From positions 27,555 through 91,554 of the forward strand of contig NVSG01000007.1 in the NCBI GenBank assembly GCA_002401155.1: 64,000 nt of DNA, in the 5' to 3' direction. The DNA is from Hyphomicrobiales bacterium (GTDB lineage: Bacteria; Pseudomonadota; Alphaproteobacteria; Rhizobiales; Rhizobiaceae). The notes under the pieces are model-generated. The model saw only the letters and a list, made by a program, of their open reading frames with translations. It did not search any database and was not told the origin of the DNA. Position 1 is the stretch's first letter. Every line of letters begins with the position of its first letter. Of this stretch, positions 55,501 to 64,000 are shown piece after piece. Made by a program: the position numbers and the translations under genes.

Positions 55501-56478
55501 TCATTCCGCAAGCCTGTGGGCGTCTTTCTTATTCCATTTGAGGAATACGGTTTCGCCAATTTCCATGGGTTGGTTATAAAAGATACTGTCCGTCACACTG
55601 GCCACCACTTCGCCTCTTGAGCCGGCATCCATTGCCACATTCACGGTGGAACCGAGGAACTCCACATCTCGAATAATCGCTGACATTGAACCTTTTGCTT
55701 TGTCTTTTTGGATTTTAATACGATCCGTCCGAATTGCGATTTTACCAGCATCGGTGGGCAGCACATTGTGGCCACCGATGAATTTGGCAACAAACTCCGA
55801 ATTTGGTTTGTTGAAAACTTCCATTGGCGAACCAGACTGCTCGATAACGGCGTTGTTCATGACAATGATCTGGTCGGCCAGCGCTAACGCCTCATCCTGA
55901 CTGTGGGTCACGTGAATGAAGGAAATACCGAGACTGCGTTGCAACTTTTTAAGCTCAGCCCGCATCTTAATTCGCAAAAATGGATCAAGCGCTGAAAGTG
56001 GTTCATCCAGCAAAAGAATAGAGGGCTCAGTGATCAAGGCCCGCGCCAAGGCAACACGCTGTTGCTGACCGCCGGACAATTGATCCGGGATGCGCTCCGC
56101 GTATTCTTGCATATCCACAAGTTCAAGCAATTCCATTGCGCGTGCGCGCCGTGTGGCCTTTTGAATACCCTGCATTTTTTGGCTAAATGCAACATTATCG
56201 ATAACGCTGAGATGAGGAAACAATGCATAATCCTGAAACATCATTGCCGTACCACGCGCCGCCGGTGGCAAATCAGTTATGTTGATGCCGCCAAGAATAA
56301 TATCACCGCCAGACACGGTTTCATGTCCGGCAATCATCCGTAAAGTAGAGGATTTTCCGCATCCTGAGGGCCCAAGCAGACAAGAATATGTGCCGGAAGC
56401 AAACTTGTAATCAATCGCATCGACGGCAACTATCTCGCCGTATGTTTTGGTGGTGGCAATTAACTCAAGAGCTGACAA
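55501..56478 (-). CDS. Pot-type ABC ATP-binding protein (PotA-like), second system
   Basis: The 325-residue ATPase shows Walker A (GPSGCGKSSTL), signature (QLSGGQQQRVALARAL), Walker B (ILLLDEPLSALD), switch (VTHSQDEA; Ser follows the His where Asp is usual) and a C-terminal TOBE part. It is the first gene of the operon and is divergent from the GntR regulator. Confidence 0.94.
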   Translation of the reverse strand: MSALELIATTKTYGEIVAVDAIDYKFASGTYSCLLGPSGCGKSSTLRMIAGHETVSGGDIILGGINITDLPPAARGTAMMFQDYALFPHLSVIDNVAFSQKMQGIQKATRRARAMELLELVDMQEYAERIPDQLSGGQQQRVALARALITEPSILLLDEPLSALDPFLRIKMRAELKKLQRSLGISFIHVTHSQDEALALADQIIVMNNAVIEQSGSPMEVFNKPNSEFVAKFIGGHNVLPTDAGKIAIRTDRIKIQKDKAKGSMSAIIRDVEFLGSTVNVAMDAGSRGEVVASVTDSIFYNQPMEIGETVFLKWNKKDAHRLAE

Positions 56479-56641
56479 AAGAATATCCTCAAAGGCGCCT
56501 CAATTAATCGTAACTTTAGCAGCCAAACGATCAATTTTCAAATAACTAACTAATTGTAATAGTTTGATAAATTTATTTTGTATATATTTATTTTGTAAAT
56601 TGTACTCATTTTATGTATTATAAAAGATAATATTGCTATTG

Positions 56642-56653
56642 ATTGTATACAAT
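56642..56653. promoter_or_regulatory. Candidate GntR/FCD operator
   Basis: ATTGTATACAAT is a perfect 12-bp palindrome containing the TGTATACA core often bound by FadR/FCD-type GntR regulators. It lies in a very AT-rich intergenic region between the regulator at 56717 and the ABC operon starting at 56478, so it could control both. Confidence 0.6.
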
Positions 56654-56716
56654 TTGGCATTGTGCATATCCAGTTCGAGAACTATATGCAGATGCTCAAA
56701 CTACGGAAATTTTCAA

Positions 56717-57442
56717 ATGCAATCTGATACACCTTTGATACCTCAAAGTTTTGATGCCTCTTTCTCTCTGCCTCCGGGCCGGGTGCTGGATATTTGCATC
56801 CGTTTGCAAAACGCAATCCTTGCCCATCGTCTGAAACCCGGCGCTAAACTGTCGGAAGACGAAGTGGGAGAAGTATTCAATTCCAGCAGAACCGTTATCA
56901 GAGCTGCACTACAGGCTTTGGCGCATACAGGTCTGGTCGAAATCAAGAAAAACCGCGGCGCCTATGTGGCAAAGCCAACCATCACTAACGCGCACGAAGT
57001 GTTTGAAGCGCGCACGTTGATTGAACCCGAAGTTACCCGACTTGCAACGCAGAAAATCAACGCAGATGATATGAAAAAATTAGAAGAGCATATAGATGCT
57101 GAGCATAAGGCCCTTGCCTCAAATGACATCGGAAAAGCTTTAGCTCTTTCTGGAATTTTTCACATTGCCATTGCAGGCATTGCAGGTCATGCTGTTTATT
57201 CAAACATCGTACAATCACTAATTACACAGTCCTCACTAATCATCGCTCTATATTCAAAGCGACTGGACACAGCCTGCGAGAGTCATGCACATGCAGCCCT
57301 TCTTGAAGCTTTCGGGAAAGGTGATGGCGAAGCTGCCAGCGCGATCATGCAGAGCCATTTGGTCGATTTGCATTCAGGGCTAAATTTAAGAACCTTACCC
57401 AATGAACAACCTTCCCTCGCCAAAGCACTGGCAGATATTTAA
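56717..57442 (+). CDS. GntR-family regulator with FCD domain
   Basis: I choose the ATG at 56717 (MQSDTPLIPQ). The 241-residue protein has the GntR winged helix (DICIRLQNAILAHRLKPGAKLSEDEVGEVFNSSRTVIRAALQAL) and an FCD effector domain (about residues 95-235) with the metal-binding His pattern in FHIAIAGIAGH and SHAHAALLEA. It is probably the regulator of the divergent Pot-type operon and perhaps of the FAD oxidase at 49194. Confidence 0.92.
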   Translation: MQSDTPLIPQSFDASFSLPPGRVLDICIRLQNAILAHRLKPGAKLSEDEVGEVFNSSRTVIRAALQALAHTGLVEIKKNRGAYVAKPTITNAHEVFEARTLIEPEVTRLATQKINADDMKKLEEHIDAEHKALASNDIGKALALSGIFHIAIAGIAGHAVYSNIVQSLITQSSLIIALYSKRLDTACESHAHAALLEAFGKGDGEAASAIMQSHLVDLHSGLNLRTLPNEQPSLAKALADI

Positions 57443-57702
57443 GGAAAAAACATACATTCCTTTATTGCGATTTCGGTGATTGTCACATACCGGCCGATTT
57501 GTTTTCAAGTGGCATCATATCTCCGATTTCTACGGTATTATGACTCGATGAATTTTCGGGAGAATTACCCAGCTAGAAGTAAAATAGCCAGCACAATTTA
57601 CCATGAATACGTACTCAGGAAGAAAGAGTTGGCACCCCATATCATTCTTGAAAAACAATTTAAGTTCAGCTGCATACATAATATGCACTTGGGTATTGAA
57701 TA

Positions 57703-57837
57703 ATGCCTGATCATAGAGTTTTGAAATATGTGATCACGGTCGCCGAAGAGGGTGGATTTACAGCGGCTTCACGTAAGTTGAATATCGCACAAACATCATA
57801 TCAGAAAGGCCTACTTAAGCAGCAACGGTCATCTTGA
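57703..57837 (+). pseudogene. Truncated LysR-type regulator
   Basis: The first 32 codons read as the start of a LysR helix-turn-helix (LKYVITVAEEGGFTAASRKLNIAQTS). After about 57800 the match stops and the frame ends at 57837 in unrelated sequence that belongs to the antitoxin gene on the other strand. The remaining 85% of a LysR gene is missing, so the toxin-antitoxin unit or a deletion cut it. Confidence 0.8.
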
Positions 57838-58096
57838 GGCCAAGGGCCTGCACAACTTTGAGCACGGTGGCGAATTCAGGGTTCCCGTCGCCCGACAATG
57901 CCTTGTAAAGACTGGCGCGGGTAAGACCAGTTTGCTTGGCAACTTCGGTCATGCCTTCGGCACGCGCAACGACGCCCAGCGCATGTGTGATAAGCGTGGA
58001 ATCGCCATCTTCAAATACGGCTTCTAGATATGCCGCTATATCCTCTTTGGTTATGAGGTGATCGGCGCTGTCCCATTTTGTCAATTCAACAGTCAT
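57815..58096 (-). CDS. HigA-type antitoxin
   Basis: The 93-residue protein has an N-terminal segment (TKWDSADHLITKEDIAAYLEA) and an XRE helix-turn-helix (GVVARAEGMTEVAKQTGLTRASLYKALS), the pattern of the putative addiction module antidote family. It would bind the toxin and repress the pair. Its start overlaps the toxin stop codon by 4 bp. Confidence 0.92.
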   Translation of the reverse strand: MTVELTKWDSADHLITKEDIAAYLEAVFEDGDSTLITHALGVVARAEGMTEVAKQTGLTRASLYKALSGDGNPEFATVLKVVQALGLKMTVAA

Positions 58097-58368
58097 TGCA
58101 AATTCTCCAATTCTTTCGCCAGCGCCTTGGCAGCAGCGATATCGCGACGTTGGCTGCCTTTATGGACGCCACACAAAAGGATCACCAGCTCCATCCACCC
58201 CTCTAACCCGATCCTAAGTTCACTGACACCCTCGCCAACCGGTCTCACATCATCAGGATTGCCTAAGATCAACCGATCAATGCGAACAGTAATCTGTGCT
58301 CTGGCCCGTGTATCACGCAAGCCCGTAAACCATTCGGAGAACTGGCGTGTTTGACGAACTTCAATCAT
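58093..58368 (-). CDS. RelE/HigB-type toxin
   Basis: The 91-residue protein has the pattern of the addiction-module killer family: VRQTRQFSEWFTGLRDTRARAQITVRIDRL, then SELRIG and ELVILLCGVHKGSQRRDIAAAKALA, with the Lys/Arg-rich active-site end. Such toxins cut mRNA on the ribosome. The toxin gene comes first, as in HigBA systems. It sits beside a truncated LysR gene, as expected for an inserted module. Confidence 0.92.
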   Translation of the reverse strand: MIEVRQTRQFSEWFTGLRDTRARAQITVRIDRLILGNPDDVRPVGEGVSELRIGLEGWMELVILLCGVHKGSQRRDIAAAKALAKELENLQ

Positions 58369-58441
58369 AAACTATATGTATCCTATAGAAGACAAAATTG
58401 CAAGGATGGAACCAGCTTACTGGCGCGTAGCGTCCTTGTCA

Positions 58442-58714
58442 TCACGGTTCTGGATGGTAGATCATAAGCATCGAAAGAGACGGGAAGTAGAGCAAATATC
58501 CTTTGCTTTTTGGTGAGCTGGCAATGACCGGAACGCCAACTTTTCCAGCAGTGGCGACAAGCTCAACAACACCCTCTTCCACCATTTCTAGAGCTTCGTC
58601 ATCAAAGCACGAATTGAATGCCACTTGATGGTCAACAATAATGAGAACTGTTAGTTTAGGAGAAAGCAGGGCTTGATGGAACTCTCCCAATATAAATTGA
58701 GGCATTGATTTCAC
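58442..58714 (-). pseudogene. Isochorismatase-family fragment
   Basis: The frame has the first strand and helix of a cysteine-hydrolase fold (TVLIIVDHQVAF, with the catalytic Asp, then VVELVATAGKVGVPVIAS) but loses similarity after about residue 70 and lacks the catalytic Cys region. It is a 3'-truncated remnant of an isochorismatase-type gene. Confidence 0.65.
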
Positions 58715-58728
58715 CGAACATAGCTAGC

Positions 58729-58812
58729 TATTTTTGCCGTGAATACGCGCGCGCAATTCAATTCCAACAAGTTCAGCAACGCCATTTTCCACCAGTGATT
58801 TCAATCATTAAT
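58729..58812 (-). pseudogene. Second degenerate isochorismatase-like fragment
   Basis: On the minus strand a short frame reads SLVENGVAELVGIELRARI, similar to EMVEEGVVELV in the fragment at 58442. It is too short to be a gene and indicates a decayed duplicate or older recombination junction. Confidence 0.35.
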
Positions 58813-58873
58813 TCACCCCGCCCATAGCCCAGCGAGCAAGCAGTGGCGTAACCTTCTACGCCAACAATCCTGT

Positions 58874-58899
58874 ATGGCCAGGGAAATTTCCCTGGCCAT
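58874..58899 (-). terminator. Palindromic terminator after the GMC gene
   Basis: A perfect 26-bp palindrome (arm ATGGCCAGGGAAA) lies 8 bp beyond the stop codon of the GMC gene and should fold into a strong hairpin ending the transcript in this direction. No clear T-run follows on the minus strand. Confidence 0.65.
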
Positions 58900-58907
58900 T
58901 AGCAATT

Positions 58908-60479
58908 TTACAAATTTCCTTTGCCTAGTTCTTCCGCGATATGATCTGCTTGTCGAATAGCAAGCGATATGATCGTCAAGGTTGGGTTTTCACTGGCACC
59001 AGTGGTAAATTGACTACCGTCGGACACATACAAATTTTTGATATCGTGAGATCTGCCCCATTTATTGACAACGCCATCGCGCGGTTTTTCAGACATCCTG
59101 TTCGTTCCCAGATTATGAGTCGATGGATATGGCGGAGTCGGAAAAGTTCGCGTTGCCCCGGCCGCATCATAAATTGCCTGACCTTGTTTATATGCATGGT
59201 TGCGCATGGCAATGTCATTTGGGTGATCGCTAAAATTAACATTGGCGACCGGCAGACCCCATTTATCCTTAAGGTCCGTGTTCAACGTTATCCGGTTATC
59301 CTCTTGCGGCATATCTTCTCCGACCAACCACATACCAGCCATATTTTCATAGCCATCAAGTGCAGATGTAAAGTTGCGTCCCCAACCACCCGGATCAAGA
59401 AACGCTGCCATAAAGGGTAACCCAAGAGAAAGGGTTTCCATTTCATAGCCACCGACAAACCCGCGGCTTGCATCGAAACGGGATTCATCAGAGATAATTC
59501 CCGCCATGGTGGTTCCCCGCCACATTTTCACTGGTTTATCAAAAACCGCGTAAACCGAGCCTGTCATGTGCCGCATGTAATTTTTGCCGACCATGCCTGA
59601 GCTATTAGCCAATCCATCCGGAAAGAGATTAGAACTGGAATTGAGCAACATACGCGGGCTCTCAATAGAGTTGCCTGCAACACAGACTACCCGCGCTTTT
59701 TGCCTCCAGCTTTTACCATCTTTATCAAAGTAAACCACGCCGGTGATCTTGCCGGTTTTATCATGTTCAATTTTTGCTACATGACAATGATCACGCACTT
59801 CCAGATTGCCTGTGGCCTCTCCTCGGGGAATATCTGTGTACGCGGAAGACCACTTGGCACCCCACTTGCACCCTTGAAAACAAAACCCAGTTTGCTGGCA
59901 GGCTGTCCGGTCATCATAGTCCTGACTATTGATAGCCATGCGACCTGTATGAACGTGTTTGTATCCAAGTTTTTTGGCACCGGCTTCGAACACTTTATAG
60001 TTATTGCTGCCCGGCAGACCAGGAATGCCATTGGTGCGAGTTACGCCGAGTTTCTTTTCAGCTTTTTCATAATATGGTTCAAGTTCGGCAAGTGTAATGG
60101 GCCAGTCAAGTAGATTGGCTCCTTCAACTTCTCCATAGGTTGTTAATGCCTTGAATTCATGTTCCTGAATCCGAAGTGAAGCTCCAGCCCAATGGACCGT
60201 TGTTCCGCCAACGGCTTTTACAATCCATGCCGGAAGGCCGGAGAAATCTTTGGCAACCCGCCAATCTCCGCTCGTTGAACGTGGTTCGGTCCAGGCTAAC
60301 TGCCCAAAACTATCCCATTCATCATTAGTGTAATCTTCAGGCAAATAACGGCCACCCGCTTCAAGCGCAACAACACTAATTCCCTTTTGGGCCAATTCGT
60401 TAGCCAAAACACCGCCACCAGCGCCTGTGCCAATAATAACAACGACACTATCGTCGTTTAAATCAAATGGAGCTCCCAT
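58908..60479 (-). CDS. GMC-family membrane-associated dehydrogenase (large subunit)
   Basis: The 523-residue FAD enzyme has VVIIGTGAGGGVLANELAQKG near residue 12, a Cys-rich segment with TACQQTGFCFQGCKWG (near 190-205) and the C-terminal THNLGTNRMSE, then VSDGSQF with the active-site region. This matches the gluconate/2-keto acid and fructose dehydrogenase large subunits that pass electrons to a cytochrome c subunit. That subunit is not in the operon; a terminator follows directly. It is paired with the small subunit at 60494. Confidence 0.9.
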   Translation of the reverse strand: MGAPFDLNDDSVVVIIGTGAGGGVLANELAQKGISVVALEAGGRYLPEDYTNDEWDSFGQLAWTEPRSTSGDWRVAKDFSGLPAWIVKAVGGTTVHWAGASLRIQEHEFKALTTYGEVEGANLLDWPITLAELEPYYEKAEKKLGVTRTNGIPGLPGSNNYKVFEAGAKKLGYKHVHTGRMAINSQDYDDRTACQQTGFCFQGCKWGAKWSSAYTDIPRGEATGNLEVRDHCHVAKIEHDKTGKITGVVYFDKDGKSWRQKARVVCVAGNSIESPRMLLNSSSNLFPDGLANSSGMVGKNYMRHMTGSVYAVFDKPVKMWRGTTMAGIISDESRFDASRGFVGGYEMETLSLGLPFMAAFLDPGGWGRNFTSALDGYENMAGMWLVGEDMPQEDNRITLNTDLKDKWGLPVANVNFSDHPNDIAMRNHAYKQGQAIYDAAGATRTFPTPPYPSTHNLGTNRMSEKPRDGVVNKWGRSHDIKNLYVSDGSQFTTGASENPTLTIISLAIRQADHIAEELGKGNL

Positions 60480-60493
60480 TTTACTTCTCCCTT

Positions 60494-61006
60494 TTACAGC
60501 CAGTTAATGTCGTTAAATCCGCGATTGATGTATCCGCCCTTGGAAAAGGACTCTCCCTCATAACCAAAAATTGCCCAGACAGGTTTCTGATTATAAAGTC
60601 CTGTAACAAGCCCTCCCCGGATCATTTGAAAAAAGGCGGTATCTTCAACTTGGCGCAGAACAGCTACCCGCTGATCCTCCCAACCAAGGCCCAAATAGTC
60701 TCCACCAGCCTTTTTATTTAGGTCTTCAATTCCAGCTTCAATTGCTTCGACATGGTCTTTTGAATCATAACCCTTGATTGCATTTACGTAGAATTCATCT
60801 CCAATTTGATCATGGGGATAAATATCGCGAGCAAGCTGGATTAATGTTGCCAGAGTTTTTGGCTTCAGATGCTGCGCCTCCATTGCCCAAGCAGCATCTG
60901 GCGCAGAAACAAACCCTGCACCTATGACAAGGCTACCTCCAATCACCAATGAGCGTGTCAGCAATTCCCGACGGCTCATCAACAGATATGCATTTCCCTT
61001 TTTCAT
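60494..61006 (-). CDS. Gluconate 2-dehydrogenase subunit 3-type protein
   Basis: The 170-residue protein has a twin-arginine signal (SRRELLTRSLVIGGSLVIGAG), so the dehydrogenase pair is exported folded to the periplasm with this subunit as carrier. The mature part matches the small subunit of three-component dehydrogenases (LIQLARDIYPHDQIGD, then GGLVTGLYNQKPVWAIFGYEGES). Confidence 0.9.
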   Translation of the reverse strand: MKKGNAYLLMSRRELLTRSLVIGGSLVIGAGFVSAPDAAWAMEAQHLKPKTLATLIQLARDIYPHDQIGDEFYVNAIKGYDSKDHVEAIEAGIEDLNKKAGGDYLGLGWEDQRVAVLRQVEDTAFFQMIRGGLVTGLYNQKPVWAIFGYEGESFSKGGYINRGFNDINWL

Positions 61007-61025
61007 AGTCTCTCCTCCAAGTTAG

Positions 61026-61421
61026 CTATTGATAACGTCCATGTTTTTGTAAAACTTCGATCTCATACCCATCAGGATCAACGACAAAGAAAAACCTCGC
61101 GATCAATTCACCGTCGCGTTTAAAATCAGTTAGTTTTTTTGGATTGAGTTCCGCAGCTTCAAAACGAGCATGCTCGGCATCAAGATCATCGACGCAAACC
61201 GCGATATGCCCATAGCCATTACCGAGATTGTAAGGACCGGACTGGTCCTTGTTCACGGTCAATTCCAATTCAAAATTGGATTCCTCATTGCGAAGGTAGA
61301 TGAGCGTAAATGTCTCGAAATCAAAGCGCTCAGCAACTTTCAGACCAAACGCTTCATTATAAAATGATAGTGAACGTGCTTCTTGAAGCACTCGAATCAT
61401 CGTATGTATTATTTTCGCCAT
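61026..61421 (-). CDS. VOC-family glyoxalase-like protein
   Basis: The 131-residue metal-binding protein has two beta-alpha-beta repeats: IIHTMIRVLQEARSLSFYNEAFGLKVAERFDF and GYGHIAVCVDDLDAEHARFE, ending FFFVVDPDGYEIEVLQ with a metal Glu. It resembles lactoylglutathione lyase. The gene ends... 19 bp before the small-subunit gene begins, so they may be co-transcribed. Confidence 0.88.
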   Translation of the reverse strand: MAKIIHTMIRVLQEARSLSFYNEAFGLKVAERFDFETFTLIYLRNEESNFELELTVNKDQSGPYNLGNGYGHIAVCVDDLDAEHARFEAAELNPKKLTDFKRDGELIARFFFVVDPDGYEIEVLQKHGRYQ

Positions 61422-61497
61422 AAAACCTCTTGTGAGTATCCGCGTTGTTACAGGACACTTTAAGAGGTGTTCGAGAGGGCGTGGTAGTAGTCAGATA

Positions 61498-61839
61498 CTA
61501 CAAGGTCACTCGGTCAGATTCAGATGCTAAAACAAATAGAGCTGAAGACTGCTCTTCTGAATTAGCATCTAAAGAAAGCGCAGTTTTATCCATATGAATT
61601 AAGCACGCACAGCGCAACAAAGAGGTAAAATTGGGCACCTCTCCATGCAGTTCAAGAACTTCAGAATGTAGTTTTGATATAAAAACAGGAGACGACACTC
61701 CTTCGATTTCAGCAAGTTCGTCAACGATTTCCCAAAAGCTATTTTCCAACCGAATACTTGTGCTTTGGCCATTCAGTCGCAATCTGCGGGTCTGGCTCTC
61801 ATATCTCTCAGGATTCTGATTAGCAAAGATGTTACACAT
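61498..61839 (-). CDS. Ribbon-helix-helix domain protein
   Basis: The start at 61839 (MCNIFANQNPERY) is chosen because GGAGGAGAAC lies just upstream; a longer frame exists but is unlikely. Residues 18-85 hold the alphaproteobacterial ribbon-helix-helix pattern: TRRLRLNGQSTSIRLENSFWEIVDELAEIEG, then SLLRCACLIH. The family is thought to bind DNA. It is not linked to an obvious target. Confidence 0.85.
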   Translation of the reverse strand: MCNIFANQNPERYESQTRRLRLNGQSTSIRLENSFWEIVDELAEIEGVSSPVFISKLHSEVLELHGEVPNFTSLLRCACLIHMDKTALSLDANSEEQSSALFVLASESDRVTL

Positions 61840-62432
61840 ATTGTTCTCCTCCGGGAGGGCCTCCGCACCTTCCCAATTCACTGCCAGCACTTCAAAATAG
61901 CTCAAAAACCCCCATCGGTCCACCAAACAAGTTTCCTGGCGCCTAATGCACTCCCGCCAAATTAGAAATTTCAAAACCTGATCCCCTGAAGACAGGGAGT
62001 ATGACAACCATTCCATTGAATAGAATTTTGATTTATTTGGCATATATATCCAACTAATCATATTATTTTTGCGTGAGAACAAGCGCCAATTTCATTGATA
62101 CATAGCGTAGCCACCTAGAGACAACCATAGCTAGTGTGGTCCAGAGGTTTCAACTTGTCTTTGGATCTTATTGGTATCTTCTTTCTTTTCCATCGGCATT
62201 TTACAATGCACATTGCTTTGAATGAAGCATACTAAATCAAAGCATCACAAACTTGAGAAGAGCAGACAAAGCTTGGCTGCGCGCCCACGAGTGGAACTGC
62301 AACTTGATGTACGTTTTAGAAATATTGTTAAATCGCTCGCCCGACAAGTTGCAAGAGATCATCACGCGAAGACTTGCTTAGCAGCAAAAAAAGATTCAAA
62401 CTTAAGGCCGTAAAAGCTTTGAGGTGTTGATT
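61840..62432. other. Intergenic region left of the recombinase remnant
   Basis: No supported gene. A plus-strand frame at 62222-62413 contains a stretch (RPRVELQLDVRFRNIVKSLARQ) that looks coded but has no ribosome site and no family I recognise; it could be the remains of an element gene. Confidence 0.4.
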
Positions 62433-63476
<1,044 letters not shown>

Positions 63477-63627
63477 TCAAAAACAGACCAACTGGCCGTT
63501 AATGCTGGTAGAAACAAAAATCCGCCTGAGGTACAGGCCCTTCAGGCGGTTAAAGCTTCTAAATTTATTACATCATTTGCCGTTAAGAGAAGAATTCGTG
63601 AAACTTGTTTAATATATGCGTTTTGCA

Positions 63628-63745
63628 GACCTGGCAGCGACCTACTCTCCCGTGCCTTAAGACAAAGTACCATCGGCGCTGAAGCGTTTCACGGCCGAGT
63701 TCGGGATGGGATCGGGTGCAGCCACTTCGCAATAACCACCAGGTC
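63628..63745 (-). rRNA. rrf: 5S rRNA
   Basis: The minus strand carries the 5S pattern: complementary ends GACCTGG and CCAGGTC, the CCCGAACTCGG loop region and AGAGTAGGTCGCTGCCAGG at the 3' end. Ends are estimated from the pairing. Confidence 0.92.
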
Positions 63746-63814
63746 GGCAAAAAGCATATAATTAAACTGGTCTTTTTAAATAACTGACGTCCGTAATATA
63801 AATATTGGTAATGA

Positions 63815-64000
63815 GAATGATCAAGCCTATCGAATTATTAGTACTAGTAAGCTTCACACGTTACCGCGCTTCCACACCTAGCCTATCAACGTCGTAGTCT
63901 TCGACGATTCTCAGGGAAAACTAGTTTCCAGGTGGGTTTCCCGCTTAGATGCCTTCAGCGGTTATCCCTTCCATATTTAGCTACCCTGCTATGCTGCTGG
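63815..64000 (-). rRNA. rrl: 23S rRNA, 3' end (partial)
   Basis: The minus strand holds the 3' terminal part of 23S rRNA (for example the conserved AGTACTAATAATTCGATAGGCTTG-like end and the stretch with GCTTAGATGC complement). The gene continues past the window edge. The 3' end position is approximate. Confidence 0.9.

Noticed and set aside
57476..57703. A 75-codon plus-strand frame after the GntR gene
   Set aside because: No ribosome site, no recognisable features and a composition like intergenic sequence.

Overview
The window comes from an alphaproteobacterium, most likely a member of the Hyphomicrobiales (rhizobial order) of moderate G+C. The signs are the 23S-5S-tRNA-fMet rRNA operon tail at the right edge, a rhizobial-type PHO box before pstS, a MocR-type regulator, HAAT, Pot-type and TAXI-TRAP importers, and a phosphonate-monoester-hydrolase-type sulfatase closest to rhizobial enzymes. 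I cannot name the genus.

Layout. (1) 1-7371: visibly AT-rich genomic island ending at a 3' half-copy of tRNA-Arg(CCG), the scar of integration into a tRNA gene. It carries an HUH-motif protein, two small unknown regulators or hypotheticals, a two-gene unit of a small hydrophobic protein plus an HExxH metallopeptidase, an XRE repressor, two exported proteins, a duplicated broken gene and two identical 17-bp palindromes near its ends. (2) 7.4-19.9 kb: core metabolism and transport: Na/Pi cotransporter, a Pot-type ABC operon ending in a phosphonate-monoester hydrolase/sulfatase with a divergent MocR regulator, PstS with a PHO box, fumarylacetoacetase, TetR. (3) 20-31.9 kb: YCII, EVE and TfoX/YjbR small proteins, a flotillin, a complete liv-type ABC operon ending in an aldehyde dehydrogenase, and PEP carboxylase. 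(4) 32.2-48.7 kb: a large catabolic cluster with an IclR regulator, DUF6282 hydrolase, FAH-fold hydrolase, quinone oxidoreductase, two MaoC hydratases, acyl-CoA ligase, SDR, two-subunit class I hydratase, YiaK-type dehydrogenase, IlvD/Edd dehydratase, SnoaL-like protein, a LigI-type lactonase and a TAXI-TRAP importer. I read it as one uptake-and-degradation system for an oxidised carboxylic acid or lactone; the substrate is unknown. (5) 49.2-57.4 kb: second Pot-type ABC operon with Asp/Glu racemase and GNAT, an amine-type FAD oxidase, and a GntR/FCD regulator with a palindromic operator. (6) 57.7-58.8 kb: decayed stretch with a truncated LysR gene, a HigBA-type toxin-antitoxin pair and isochorismatase fragments. 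(7) 58.9-61.8 kb: GMC dehydrogenase with its Tat small subunit, a VOC protein and a ribbon-helix-helix protein. (8) 62.4-64 kb: a serine recombinase broken by an internal deletion and a stop codon whose frame runs into tRNA-fMet, then 5S and the 3' end of 23S rRNA.

The best candidates for something undescribed are the small-protein/metallopeptidase pair in the island (possible conflict system), the IclR/TAXI catabolic cluster, and the Pot-type ABC/phosphonate-monoester-hydrolase operon. All functional claims rest on reading motifs by eye; no database search was run.
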